Shown piece by piece: positions 17,412-25,596 of a stretch of 64,000 nucleotides of DNA. Positions within the stretch are counted from its first letter, which is position 1. Each line of letters opens with the position of its first letter. This DNA comes from Nioella ostreopsis (lineage in GTDB: Bacteria; Pseudomonadota; Alphaproteobacteria; Rhodobacterales; Rhodobacteraceae). Where the stretch lies: assembly GCF_004000255.1 (NCBI RefSeq), contig NZ_RCIQ01000003.1, positions 216,123 to 280,122 of the forward strand. The letters run 5' to 3'. The position numbers were made by a program, and so were the translations under genes. The notes below the pieces were generated by a model. That model was given only the letters and a program-made list of their open reading frames with translations. It searched no databases and was not told where the DNA came from.

Positions 17412-18515
17412 TCAGTCCAGTATCAGGTCGGGGTGTCCAAGCGCCTGACGATCAGGCAGGATCCCGAGGCCGGGGCCATCGGGGGGCGAAAGGAGGCCGG
17501 TCTTGCGAACCGGCGCATCGGGGGCGAGGCGCGGGGCAACATAGCCGGAAAGGTCACAGGTATTGAGCAGGCGGCGCGGATCCGTGGAGGCCGCCAGATG
17601 GGACAGCGCGGCAGTCGTGATATCGCTGCCCCATGTATCCTCGATGCACATCTTCACGCCCAGATGATAGCACAGATCGCGCGCGGCGCGGGTGGCGGAC
17701 AGCCCGCCGAATTTCGACAGCTTCAGCGCCACCGCATCCATGCAGCCATGGGCATGGGCTTTCAGAAGGCTTTCCGTGTCATGGGCCAGCTCGTCGAGCT
17801 TCATCGGCAGGCCGGTCGCGGATTTGACGCGGGCGCAATCCTCCAGCGTCGCGCAGGGCTGTTCCAGCATGATATCGAGATCCGCCACGGCGCGTCCCAC
17901 GCGGGTGGCATCAAGCGAGGTCGCGCCGCAGTTCCAGTCGCCATAAACGAGCGGGCCCTCGCCCACGGCCTCGCGAACGAGGCGCAGCCGGGCCACATCG
18001 GCCTGCCAGTTGCTGTCTGCGCCGAGCTTGACCTGGAACTGGGTGATGCCGCTGGCCTGCGCCTCGCGGGCGATGCGGGCCATCTCCTCGGGCGCGATGC
18101 AGGTGATGGAGTGGTAAAGCGGCATGTCCTTCGCACGCCTGCCCCCAAGAAGCGTGTAGAGCGGCAGCCCGGCCACCTTGCCGGTCAGATCCCACAGCGC
18201 GATATCGAGGGCGGATTTGGCGTAGCGATGACCGATGAGCCAGTCATTGGCCCTGCTCATCAGCGCCTCCGGCCCGATAGGATCGGCGCCGAGCAGGACG
18301 GCGGCAAGCTCGGTCAGGGCCGGGGCCACCCCGCGCGCATAGGCGGGCAGGTAATGGGGGATCGGGCAGACCTCGCCCCAACCGGTGAGGCCGGTATCGG
18401 TGTCGAGCGCGATGACCACGGTTTCGACCGTATCACAGGTCTTGCCGTCGGCCATATAGTAGGTCTCATGGCTGGTCAGCGGCACATGCCAGAGGGAAAT
18501 GCGGGTGAGTTTCAT
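17412..18515 (-). CDS. Mandelate racemase/muconate lactonizing enzyme family protein (first paralogue)
   Basis: The 367-aa enolase-superfamily enzyme has the N-terminal capping domain and a TIM barrel. Barrel-end residues are visible: Lys in FQVKLGAD, Asp in VYGDWN, Glu in MLEQP, a third acidic ligand in KLDEL and Lys in ALKLSKFGG. The ending GPGLGILPDRQALG is typical. Among known activities the closest in style are hydroxyproline-betaine epimerase and cis-3-hydroxyproline dehydratase, which would suit a betaine-catabolic island, but motifs alone cannot choose. It precedes the aminotransferase by 4 bases and follows the other paralogue after a hairpin-rich repeat. Confidence 0.9.
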   Translation of the reverse strand: MKLTRISLWHVPLTSHETYYMADGKTCDTVETVVIALDTDTGLTGWGEVCPIPHYLPAYARGVAPALTELAAVLLGADPIGPEALMSRANDWLIGHRYAKSALDIALWDLTGKVAGLPLYTLLGGRRAKDMPLYHSITCIAPEEMARIAREAQASGITQFQVKLGADSNWQADVARLRLVREAVGEGPLVYGDWNCGATSLDATRVGRAVADLDIMLEQPCATLEDCARVKSATGLPMKLDELAHDTESLLKAHAHGCMDAVALKLSKFGGLSATRAARDLCYHLGVKMCIEDTWGSDITTAALSHLAASTDPRRLLNTCDLSGYVAPRLAPDAPVRKTGLLSPPDGPGLGILPDRQALGHPDLILD

Positions 18516-18538
18516 GGGCGCTGTCCTGTGAGCGATTT

Positions 18539-18650
18539 CGCCGCCTTCGGCGTCGATCCGCGCGCGACCGTTCCGGTCGCGCGAGAGGGGGCTCCGCCCC
18601 CGTCGGCTGTCGCCGACTCCCCCGAGGTATTTTTGCCAAGATGAAAGGGC
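18539..18650. repeat. Array of four hairpins plus conserved tail, roseobacter-type intergenic repeat
   Basis: Four adjacent inverted repeats fill the gap between the two enolase-family genes: CGCCG/CGGCG (18539-18552), CGCGCGACCG/CGGTCGCGCG (18561-18583), GGGGGC/GCCCCC (18587-18601) and GTCGGC/GCCGAC (18602-18617). They are followed by CCCCCGAGGTATTTTTGCCA and AGATGAAAG. From memory, sequences with this CCCCGAGGTATTTTTG..CAAGATGAA tail recur between genes in Rhodobacteraceae. It may act as a REP-like mRNA stabiliser or attenuator inside this operon. Confidence 0.7.
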
Positions 18651-18651
18651 A

Positions 18652-19764
18652 TCAGCGCGCCTCGTAGACCGCGACGGGCGAGCCGAGGGCGTCCTCGTCG
18701 GGGTGGACGCCGAGGCCGGGAGTTTCTGACAGGTGGAGATGGCCGTCGATATTTCGGGGGCCGCGGCCGCCGGCGATATCCACCGTGATCATGTCCTGGC
18801 AGGCCCAGACCGCCTTGCAATTGGCGTCGGGGATGGTCGCGGCCAGATGCAGCGCCTCGGTATCGGCCAGCACCGATCCGCCGGTCGCCATGATGAACAT
18901 GTCGATGCCATGGGCGAGCGCGATGTCACGCATGCGGGCGGCTTTCGTCAGGCCGCCGACGCGGTTGAGCTTGATGCCGAAGACCTCGGCCAGCCCGTCG
19001 CGGGCGATGCGGGTGGCGTCCTGCAGGGTGACGAGCGCCTCGTCCACGCTGACGGGGGCGGCGTGCTTGGCGCGGATCGCGGCGATGTCGTCGAGCGTTT
19101 CACCGGGCTGTTCGAACATCACGCAGAGATCCTCGGTGGCCTGCATGACCGACAGGGCCTGCTGGCGGGTCCAGCCGCGGTTGACGTCGTAGAGGATGAT
19201 CTCATGCGGCGCGCGGTTGGCTTCCACGTCGCGGATGCGGGCGATGTCGCGGGCCACGTCGCCGCCGATCTTGACCGAATGGGCGATGTAGCCGCGCTGG
19301 CGGTAGCGGTCCATCACGGCGCGGGTTTCGTCGACGGTCTTGGCCCCGACGGAGGAGGCGATGGGACGCGGCGTGCGGCTGCCGCCGCCCATGAGATCGG
19401 CAATCGGCAGGCCAGCCGCCTGGCCCGCGATGTCCCAGCAGGCCATGTCGATGGGGGATTTCGCGTAGAGATGGCCGGGGAGCGCCATGTCCATCGCGCG
19501 TTCCACGTCGAGCACCCGGCGCGGGTCGAGGCCCAGAAGGAAGGGGGCCATGGTCTCGATCCCTGCCCGGATGCCGGGGCCGTGTGCAGGCACATAGGTG
19601 TGACCCCAAGGGGTGCCCTCGCCCCAGCCGGTGACGCCTTCGTCGGTCTCGAGCTTCACGAAGGTCGCGTCGAGCGTTTCGAATTTCAGCCGCCCGCCCG
19701 AGAGCCAGTAGGGATGTTCCAGCGGCAGGTCGACATGATAGACGGTGATGCGGGTGATCCTCAT
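18652..19764 (-). CDS. Mandelate racemase/muconate lactonizing enzyme family protein (second paralogue)
   Basis: The 370-aa enolase-superfamily enzyme has GVTGWGEGTPWG in the capping domain. Barrel motifs are SVKIGG (Lys), LYDVNRGW (Asp), MFEQPG (Glu), SVDEAL (acidic ligand) and GIKLNRVGG (Lys), so it should be a metal-dependent proton-abstracting enzyme acting next to a carboxylate. It differs clearly from the other paralogue downstream, so the two may catalyse consecutive steps (for example epimerisation and dehydration). Its ATG overlaps the DUF1801 stop (ATGA, 19761-19764). The exact substrate is unknown; betaine or hydroxyproline derivatives are candidates by context. Confidence 0.9.
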   Translation of the reverse strand: MRITRITVYHVDLPLEHPYWLSGGRLKFETLDATFVKLETDEGVTGWGEGTPWGHTYVPAHGPGIRAGIETMAPFLLGLDPRRVLDVERAMDMALPGHLYAKSPIDMACWDIAGQAAGLPIADLMGGGSRTPRPIASSVGAKTVDETRAVMDRYRQRGYIAHSVKIGGDVARDIARIRDVEANRAPHEIILYDVNRGWTRQQALSVMQATEDLCVMFEQPGETLDDIAAIRAKHAAPVSVDEALVTLQDATRIARDGLAEVFGIKLNRVGGLTKAARMRDIALAHGIDMFIMATGGSVLADTEALHLAATIPDANCKAVWACQDMITVDIAGGRGPRNIDGHLHLSETPGLGVHPDEDALGSPVAVYEAR

Positions 19765-20180
19765 GGGCGGGTCTTCCCTGTCTTGTCCCGATGATAGGTC
19801 AGCGCCATTCCAGCCATCTGCTGAAGCGCCGCTTTTGCATAGGGGCCAGTCACTGGAACCAGGATGGCGCGATTGTCCTGATAGGTGAATTCATCCGGGT
19901 ACAGGCTGCGCCAACGCCCAACTAGATCAGTCTGGCAATGCACTAAGAGACAGCAATGATCCGGTGCTTTCGGCGACCAGCCCAACCGGATCGTGGTGCC
20001 GTTCTTCTTCGCGGGCACATAGGCGGGTTGTCCCCATTTCATAGTTTCCTGTAGCGGAGTCGTGCGGGTTGCCTCGGCCGCAGCCAGGATCAGGGCGCGC
20101 ATTTCGTTCAGGCGTTCCTGTGCAACGGCTGGTGCCTCTGCAAACGCGGATTTGATGTTATCGGAGGGTAGCGGGGTCAC
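19761..20180 (-). CDS. DUF1801 domain-containing protein
   Basis: The 139-aa soluble protein has MKWGQPAYVP near 47 and CLLVHCQTDLVGRWR near 77, matching the small YdhG-like DUF1801 family, which has no established activity. It overlaps the cupin gene upstream and the enolase-family gene downstream by 4 bases each, so its synthesis is tied to this operon. Such proteins are usually found alone, so its fixed place here is of some interest. Confidence 0.8.
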   Translation of the reverse strand: MTPLPSDNIKSAFAEAPAVAQERLNEMRALILAAAEATRTTPLQETMKWGQPAYVPAKKNGTTIRLGWSPKAPDHCCLLVHCQTDLVGRWRSLYPDEFTYQDNRAILVPVTGPYAKAALQQMAGMALTYHRDKTGKTRP

Positions 20181-20464
20181 TTCAGTTCTACCTCGATAAA
20201 GGACATGGTCGTCGCCCCGGCGTTGATCACGTTATGCTCAACGCCCGCGTTGCGGCGGTAGGCGGCGCCTGCGGGCACGGTGGTTTCGGTCGTGGTCCCG
20301 TCGGGATGCTCCAGCCGCATGTGACAGTCGGTGAGCGCGGTGATCACGTAGTCGAAGCCATGGCGATGCCAGCCGGTCTGCTGCCCGGGCGCGAAGGTGA
20401 AGCGGGTTACGCGGGTGCGCGCGTCGTCGATCAACTGGTCGGCGGTGCAGGTCATGTCGGTCAT
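20177..20464 (-). CDS. Small cupin domain protein
   Basis: The 95-aa product is one cupin barrel: GWHRHGFDYVIT supplies the HxH of motif 1, and AGVEHNVINAG the His of motif 2. The usual motif 1 Glu is not at its normal place. It could be a metal-dependent lyase or isomerase, or an accessory binding protein. It overlaps DUF1801 by 4 bases and stands 28 bases after the DddQ-like cupin gene, so two cupins lie in succession. Confidence 0.82.
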   Translation of the reverse strand: MTDMTCTADQLIDDARTRVTRFTFAPGQQTGWHRHGFDYVITALTDCHMRLEHPDGTTTETTVPAGAAYRRNAGVEHNVINAGATTMSFIEVELK

Positions 20465-20492
20465 GGCTGGGGTCCATGTTTCGGCGGGAGGC

Positions 20493-21086
20493 TCATGCGG
20501 TGCCCATCCGTGGTGAGCCGGTCAGCCCCGCGCCGCGCCACAGGACGAGCGCCAGAACGGGGCTGTCACCGGTGGTCATCTGGTGCGGCTGGTTCGAGCG
20601 GTGAATGCGGATATCGCCGGGGCGGAGCGTGACCGGGTCATCGCCCTCGGCCTCAAAGAGCGCCTCGCCCGCGAGGATGAAGTACAGCTCTTCGGCCTCG
20701 TGCAGGTGCCAGGGGTAGTAGAGGTTCTCGCCCCAATAGGCGATGTAGGCGCGGATCTCGTCGGTCCGGTAATGCCCCTCGGGGCCCACCAGTTCGAACC
20801 AGCCGTAGCGGTTGAGGAAATCCTGCCCGACCTCATCCTCTGTATAGGTCAGCTGCCAGTCCGCGTAGTCGGTCAGGTCGCGGATCGCGTCGCGGGTGGC
20901 CAGCGTGGCGTCTGTATGACCCTCGGCCCAGGCCTTGAGGATCTCTGCCGCCGGAATCGGGCAGGCAGGCTTTCGGGCAGGCAGGGCGAGCGGCCAGCCT
21001 GCGAACCCCATCAGCGCGGGCGTCGAGGCGACCAGCATTGTCAGGGCGTGATAGGCGCGGGCGAAGGCAATGTCGACGGGGGTCAC
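20493..21086 (-). CDS. dddQ: DMSP lyase-like cupin (DddQ family)
   Basis: The 197-aa product matches DddQ, the cupin enzyme of roseobacters that cleaves dimethylsulfoniopropionate to dimethyl sulfide and acrylate. Residues known to matter in DddQ are all present with the right spacing: Tyr124, His127, His129, Glu133 and Tyr135 in YYPWHLHEAEELY, and His168 in SNQPHQM. Length agrees with the ~200-aa family. It overlaps the dehydrogenase gene by 4 bases. DddQ enzymes often show weak DMSP lyase activity, so another related substrate is possible. No acrylate-handling gene such as acuI or acuN was recognised nearby. Confidence 0.78.
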   Translation of the reverse strand: MTPVDIAFARAYHALTMLVASTPALMGFAGWPLALPARKPACPIPAAEILKAWAEGHTDATLATRDAIRDLTDYADWQLTYTEDEVGQDFLNRYGWFELVGPEGHYRTDEIRAYIAYWGENLYYPWHLHEAEELYFILAGEALFEAEGDDPVTLRPGDIRIHRSNQPHQMTTGDSPVLALVLWRGAGLTGSPRMGTA

Positions 21087-22165
21087 GGGATCACCACGAT
21101 ATTGCCGGTATGGCGTTTCTCGATGAAGGCGGTCTGCGCCTCGCGCAGTTGGGCCAGCGGGTAGGTGGCGGCGAGCGCCGGCTTGATCTCGCCCGCCTCG
21201 ATATAGCCGATGAGGTTGGGCATCACGTCGAGGTCGATCACGGTGGAGCCGGTGAAGGTCAGGTCGCGCAGATAGAGCGTGCGCAGGTCAAGCTCTACCA
21301 TTGGCCCGGCGATGGCGCCCGAGCAGGTGTAGCGCCCTCCGCGGTCCAGCACGTCGATGAGCGTGGGCCAGTAAGGGCCGCCGACGATATCGGCCACGAC
21401 GGTAATCGCCTCTTCCCCAAGGGCCGCGCGCAGGTTTTCAGGCGCGCGCGGCAGGATGCGGTCGGGGCCGAGCTTGGCGACATCCGCGTGCTTGGCCTCC
21501 GACGCCATGGCGATGACCCGCGCGCCGCGCCGCTTGGCAAGCTGCACCAGCGCGCCGCCGACGCCGCCGGATGCGCCCGGGACCAGCACGGTGTCCGCCT
21601 CGGTCACCTGCGCGCGGGTCAGCATGCCCTCTGCGGTGGAATAGGAGCAGGAGAAGGTGGCAAGCTCGGCGTCTGTGAGATCCGACTGCACGGCCAGCGC
21701 GTTGCGCGTGGGGATGGTGCAGAACTGGGCGAAGCCGCCGTCGCGTTCCGATCCGAAATAGCCCGTTTTCGCCTTGTTCGTCAGGTCATCGGGGTCGCGC
21801 AACCAGTTGTCGGTGATCACCCGTTCGCCGATCCTGCCCGCATCCACCCCCGCGCCCACGGCGACGATCCGTCCGCAGACATCGGCCCCCTGAATGCGTG
21901 GGAAGGTGATCGGGACACCGCCCCAACTCGGGTCATCATCATTCACGGTGGCATAGGCGCCCCCGGTCGTGGCCTGGGTGACCGCCTTGGAATACCAGCC
22001 GGTGCGGGTGTTCACATCCGTGTTGTTCAACCCGCAGGCACCGACCCGGATCAGCACCTCGCCGGGTCCGGGATCGGGACGCGGCCAGGCCTCGTGCAGG
22101 ACAAGCTGATCCAGCTCGCCATGCCCCATCGTGACCATGGCGCGCATCGTGTCGGGCAGCGTCAT
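21083..22165 (-). CDS. Zinc-type alcohol dehydrogenase / quinone oxidoreductase family protein
   Basis: This is a 360-aa medium-chain dehydrogenase/reductase. The GroES-like domain ends near GADVCGRIVAVGAG. The NAD(P)-binding part has VPGASGGVGGALVQLAKRRG near 195, with a GxxGGVG loop typical of the quinone-oxidoreductase branch. No structural-zinc Cys cluster is visible, so it may act without zinc. Overlaps of 4 bases with the DMGDH-like gene before it and dddQ after it place it inside one translationally coupled block. It may reduce an unsaturated or carbonyl intermediate from this pathway. Confidence 0.88.
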   Translation of the reverse strand: MTLPDTMRAMVTMGHGELDQLVLHEAWPRPDPGPGEVLIRVGACGLNNTDVNTRTGWYSKAVTQATTGGAYATVNDDDPSWGGVPITFPRIQGADVCGRIVAVGAGVDAGRIGERVITDNWLRDPDDLTNKAKTGYFGSERDGGFAQFCTIPTRNALAVQSDLTDAELATFSCSYSTAEGMLTRAQVTEADTVLVPGASGGVGGALVQLAKRRGARVIAMASEAKHADVAKLGPDRILPRAPENLRAALGEEAITVVADIVGGPYWPTLIDVLDRGGRYTCSGAIAGPMVELDLRTLYLRDLTFTGSTVIDLDVMPNLIGYIEAGEIKPALAATYPLAQLREAQTAFIEKRHTGNIVVIP

Positions 22166-24618
22166 TGGGCGGCCTCGGTGACAGCATCTACCCGGGGCAG
22201 AAGGCTTTGCGGATCATAGGCCGGTTCACTCAGAACCCGCGCCGCGCGCGGGCTGCCATGGATGACCACCTCCAGCGCGGTGCCGGGTGCTGCGGCATGC
22301 GGCTTGAGATAGGCGAAGGCGAGGATCTTGCCGACCGTGTGCCCATAGACGACCGAGGCCGTGGACCCGACCACCTTGCCATCCTGCATCACCGCCTCGC
22401 CGCCATGCCCGTCGATCTGGCCATCGGGGTCGATCTCCAGATAGGCGCAGACCCATGGCAGATCGGTGTTCAGGGTCTTGTCGCGGCCCAGATAGTCCTT
22501 GTCCGAACGCGCGAAACGCAACACATCGGCCTCGGCCAGCGTGACCTCATTGGTCAACTCCCCTGCCCCTTTGAAGCCCTTCTCCATCCGCATCACATTC
22601 ATCGCGAAGCTGCCGTAATCGGCAATGCAATGCGCCTGCCCCGCCGTCCAAAGCGCGGTATAGACATCGGTCATGGCCCCGAAAGGCATATGCAGTTCCC
22701 AGCCCAGTTCCCCCGCATAGGACATGCGGAAGGCCCAAACGCTGTGCCCGGCGACGGTGATTTCCTGCCCGGACAGCCAGCGGAATGACCCATTGTCCAG
22801 CCGTGTATCGGTGCAGGTCGCCAGTACGTCGCGGGATTTCGGCCCATTGAGGGACAACGCGCCCCATGTGCTGGACAGGGCGGTGACGGTCACCTCCTCA
22901 TCCGCACGATGCGCGGCCAGATGATCCAGCAGGCGCTGTTCGAAGAAGGCCGCACAGACGAGGTAGAACTTGTCATCGGCCATGCGGACGATGGTGGTTT
23001 CCAGCTCGATCCGGCCCCGGCGGTTCAGCATGTGGGTCAGGGTGATGGACCCCACCTTCTGCGGCATGCGGTTGGCGGTCAGCCGGTCCAGCAGCGAATA
23101 GGCGTCCGGCCCTTCGACCAGAACCTTGGTAAAGGCGGTGACATCCATGATCCCGACCCGCTCGCGCACGGCTTTGACCTCGGCGGCCACCATGTCGTCC
23201 ACGACCGTGCGGCGGAAGGAATAGTGATCTTCCTGCGCCACGCCATCCTTTGCAAACCAGCGCGGGCGTTCGAACCCGTAGACCTCTTCAAATACTGCGC
23301 CCTTGGATTTGAGCGTGTCATAAAGCGGTGACGGCTTGATCGGACGCCCCGCCAGACGGTTGAAATGCGGGAACGGAATTTCGTGACGCAGGCAATAGTC
23401 TTCCTTGGCCTTCACCACCTGCCACTCCTTGTTGGCGTAGCTGCCGAAGCGGCGCGGATCATAGTCGCGCATCGAGATGTCCGCCGCGCCATGCACCATC
23501 CAGCGCGCCAGTTCCCGCGTGAGGCCCGGCCCCCAGCCAATGCCGATCTGGGTGCCGCAGCAGCACCAGTAATTGCGCACACCCGGCGCGGGGCCGATCA
23601 GCGGGTTGCCGTCGGGCGGATGCGAAATCGCGCCATGAACATCGCGGCTGATGCCCAGATCAGCGAAGATCGGCATGCGATTGAGCGATTCTTCCAGCCA
23701 CGGCATGACGCGGTCGTAATCCGCTGCAAACAGCTCGTTTTCGGCTTCCCATGGGCAGTGATCTTCCCACACGGTGTTGGGATTGGCCTTCTCATAGATG
23801 CCGATCAGGCCCCGTTTCTGCTCCATGCGGATATAGCCGGACACCTTGCGGTCATCGCGGATCACCGGCAGTTCGCGGTCCAGATTGCGGAATTCCGGCA
23901 CTTCCTCGGTGACGAAATAATGGTGCGTCATCGAGGTCATCGGCAGTTGCAGGCCCGACCATTCGCCCATCTGCCGGGCATAGGTGCCGCCCGCGTTGAC
24001 GACATGTTCGCAGGTGATCGTGCCCTGCTCGGTTTCGACCAGCCACTCGCCGGTTGCGGCCTGGGTGATGTTCGTCGCGCGGCAGCGGCGAATGATCCGC
24101 GCCCCAAGCGCCCGCGCGCCCGCTGCCATCGCCATCGTCACGTTGGTCGGGTCCACATGCCCATCATCGGGCGTATGCAAAGCGCCAAGCACACCGTCGA
24201 GATTGTAGAACGGGTGCAGCTCCGCCACCCGGTCCGGGCCGACCAGTTCGATGTTGAATCCCAGGGAGCGTCCCACCGACAGCGTATGGCGCAGCCAGTC
24301 CATTTCATCTTCGGTATAAGCCAGCCGGAACGACCCGCAGCCATGCCATGTGACGGCCTGCCCGGTCTCGGCCTCCAGCCCGCCGGAATAGAGCCCGATA
24401 TTGTAATCGACGCATTTGCCAAGGCTGAAGGAACTGGTCGAGTGGGTGATCTGGCCCGCCGCGTGCCATGTGCTGCCCGATGTCAGCTCGGCCTTTTCCA
24501 GCAGGACGACATCCGCCCCCCACCCCTCATGCGCGAGGTGATAGGCAAGCCCGACGCCCATCACGCCCCCTCCGACGATAACCACGCGGGCATGGCTGGG
24601 GAATGAATTGTCCGACAT
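22162..24618 (-). CDS. FAD-dependent dimethylglycine/sarcosine dehydrogenase-like oxidoreductase with GcvT domain
   Basis: This ~818-aa enzyme has two parts. The N-terminal DAO-type FAD domain starts VVIVGGGVMGVGLAYHLA and carries SGSTWHAAGQ, whose His is the covalent FAD site in dimethylglycine dehydrogenases. The C-terminal GcvT/aminomethyltransferase part (from ~430) has LNRRGRIELETTI and MSYAGELGWELHMP, and would pass the released methyl group to tetrahydrofolate. The ATG at 24618 is preferred over 24624, because AAAGGA lies 7 bases before the former and about 1 before the latter. It is first in the leftward operon, divergent from the RpiR regulator. It probably oxidatively demethylates a methylated amine. 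Confidence 0.88.
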   Translation of the reverse strand: MSDNSFPSHARVVIVGGGVMGVGLAYHLAHEGWGADVVLLEKAELTSGSTWHAAGQITHSTSSFSLGKCVDYNIGLYSGGLEAETGQAVTWHGCGSFRLAYTEDEMDWLRHTLSVGRSLGFNIELVGPDRVAELHPFYNLDGVLGALHTPDDGHVDPTNVTMAMAAGARALGARIIRRCRATNITQAATGEWLVETEQGTITCEHVVNAGGTYARQMGEWSGLQLPMTSMTHHYFVTEEVPEFRNLDRELPVIRDDRKVSGYIRMEQKRGLIGIYEKANPNTVWEDHCPWEAENELFAADYDRVMPWLEESLNRMPIFADLGISRDVHGAISHPPDGNPLIGPAPGVRNYWCCCGTQIGIGWGPGLTRELARWMVHGAADISMRDYDPRRFGSYANKEWQVVKAKEDYCLRHEIPFPHFNRLAGRPIKPSPLYDTLKSKGAVFEEVYGFERPRWFAKDGVAQEDHYSFRRTVVDDMVAAEVKAVRERVGIMDVTAFTKVLVEGPDAYSLLDRLTANRMPQKVGSITLTHMLNRRGRIELETTIVRMADDKFYLVCAAFFEQRLLDHLAAHRADEEVTVTALSSTWGALSLNGPKSRDVLATCTDTRLDNGSFRWLSGQEITVAGHSVWAFRMSYAGELGWELHMPFGAMTDVYTALWTAGQAHCIADYGSFAMNVMRMEKGFKGAGELTNEVTLAEADVLRFARSDKDYLGRDKTLNTDLPWVCAYLEIDPDGQIDGHGGEAVMQDGKVVGSTASVVYGHTVGKILAFAYLKPHAAAPGTALEVVIHGSPRAARVLSEPAYDPQSLLPRVDAVTEAAQ

Positions 24619-24692
24619 GGTCATTTCCTTTGTCCGGGAGTCGCAAATCGCTTCCCGCGTCGGGAAACTGATGGACAGGCTAAGTGAACGAG

Positions 24693-24734
24693 TGTACCAC
24701 TGTCAATCATGAATGACACAGATGTATCACTATC
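24693..24734. promoter_or_regulatory. Two 12-base direct repeats 30 bases apart, candidate RpiR operator
   Basis: TGTACCACTGTC (24693-24704) and TGTATCACTATC (24723-24734) differ at two positions. Start-to-start spacing is 30 bases, close to three helical turns, so both would lie on the same DNA face. They flank and cover the start codon of the RpiR-type gene and lie in the divergent promoter region. Binding by the regulator is inferred. Confidence 0.5.
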
Positions 24735-25596
24735 CGTCTTACACCGCCTCACCGAAGAGTGGGACGTGCTGACGCCTGAGGCACAGAAGGCCGCGCGCTA
24801 TGTGCTGGAAAACCCCAATGACGTCGGGGTGTCGACCGTGCGCGAGATTGCCGAGGCGGCCAATGTCAAACCCAATACCTTCGTCCGCATGGCGCGACAG
24901 GTGGGATTCGATGGCTACGAGGATTTCCGCGCACCCTTCCGAGAGGCGATCCGCAAGGGGGCGGTCAGCTTTCCCGACCGGGCCCGCTGGCTGCAGGATA
25001 TCCGCAAATCCGGCGATCTCGGCGGGCTATATGCCGACATGGCCGAGGCCGCGATCGGCAATATCGAGGAAAGCTTTGCCGCCACCAGTGCCGAGGCGAT
25101 GAAAGCGGCGGCAGAAGCGATCTGGGCCAGCCGTCAGGTCTTTACCCTTGGCGTCGGTGTGAACAACGCCAATGCGCGCAACTTCACCTATCTGGCCTCC
25201 ACCGGCATGACGCAGTTCCACGCCATACCCCGCCCCGGATCGACCGCCGTCGACGATCTGGCCTGGGCCGACAGCCGCGACGTGCTGATCGTCATGTCGA
25301 TGCGCCCCTATCGCAGCGAGGTGGTGGCCGCCATCGAGGTCGCCCGCGAACAGGGCATGACGATCATCGGTCTTTCCGACAGCCCCGCCAGCCCAATCAT
25401 CCGCGCAGCCAATCACGGCTTTGTCGTCGCCGTCGACACACCGCAATTCTTCCCCTCGTCGGTACCGACCATCGCGCTTCTGGAAACCCTGCTGAGCTTC
25501 GTCATCGCGGTTGCCTCCGAAGAGATCGTGGAACGGGTCGAAAGATTCCATGACCGGCGCCACAAGCTTGGCATCTATATCGAAGGCAACGAATGA
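24709..25596 (+). CDS. RpiR/MurR family transcriptional regulator
   Basis: The 295-aa protein has an N-terminal HTH domain (STVREIAEAANVKPNTFVRMARQVGFDGYEDFR) and a C-terminal SIS domain (VFTLGVGVNNANARNF, VLIVMSMRPYRSEVV, GMTIIGLSDSPASPI) that binds phosphosugars or other small ligands. No clear ribosome site precedes the ATG, so the mRNA may be nearly leaderless. It is divergent from the leftward catabolic operon and coupled by ATGA to MmgE/PrpD, so it is the likely regulator of both directions. Confidence 0.9.
   Translation: MNDTDVSLSVLHRLTEEWDVLTPEAQKAARYVLENPNDVGVSTVREIAEAANVKPNTFVRMARQVGFDGYEDFRAPFREAIRKGAVSFPDRARWLQDIRKSGDLGGLYADMAEAAIGNIEESFAATSAEAMKAAAEAIWASRQVFTLGVGVNNANARNFTYLASTGMTQFHAIPRPGSTAVDDLAWADSRDVLIVMSMRPYRSEVVAAIEVAREQGMTIIGLSDSPASPIIRAANHGFVVAVDTPQFFPSSVPTIALLETLLSFVIAVASEEIVERVERFHDRRHKLGIYIEGNE

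Noticed and set aside
20493..21086. Calling the whole island a DMSP-degradation cluster
   Set aside because: Only the DddQ-like cupin points to DMSP; most neighbours are amine- or acid-handling enzymes and no acrylate or dmdBCD genes are present.
23365..24606. A 413-codon plus-strand frame opposite the DMGDH-like gene
   Set aside because: Shadow of a well-supported flavoenzyme gene; no motif of its own.
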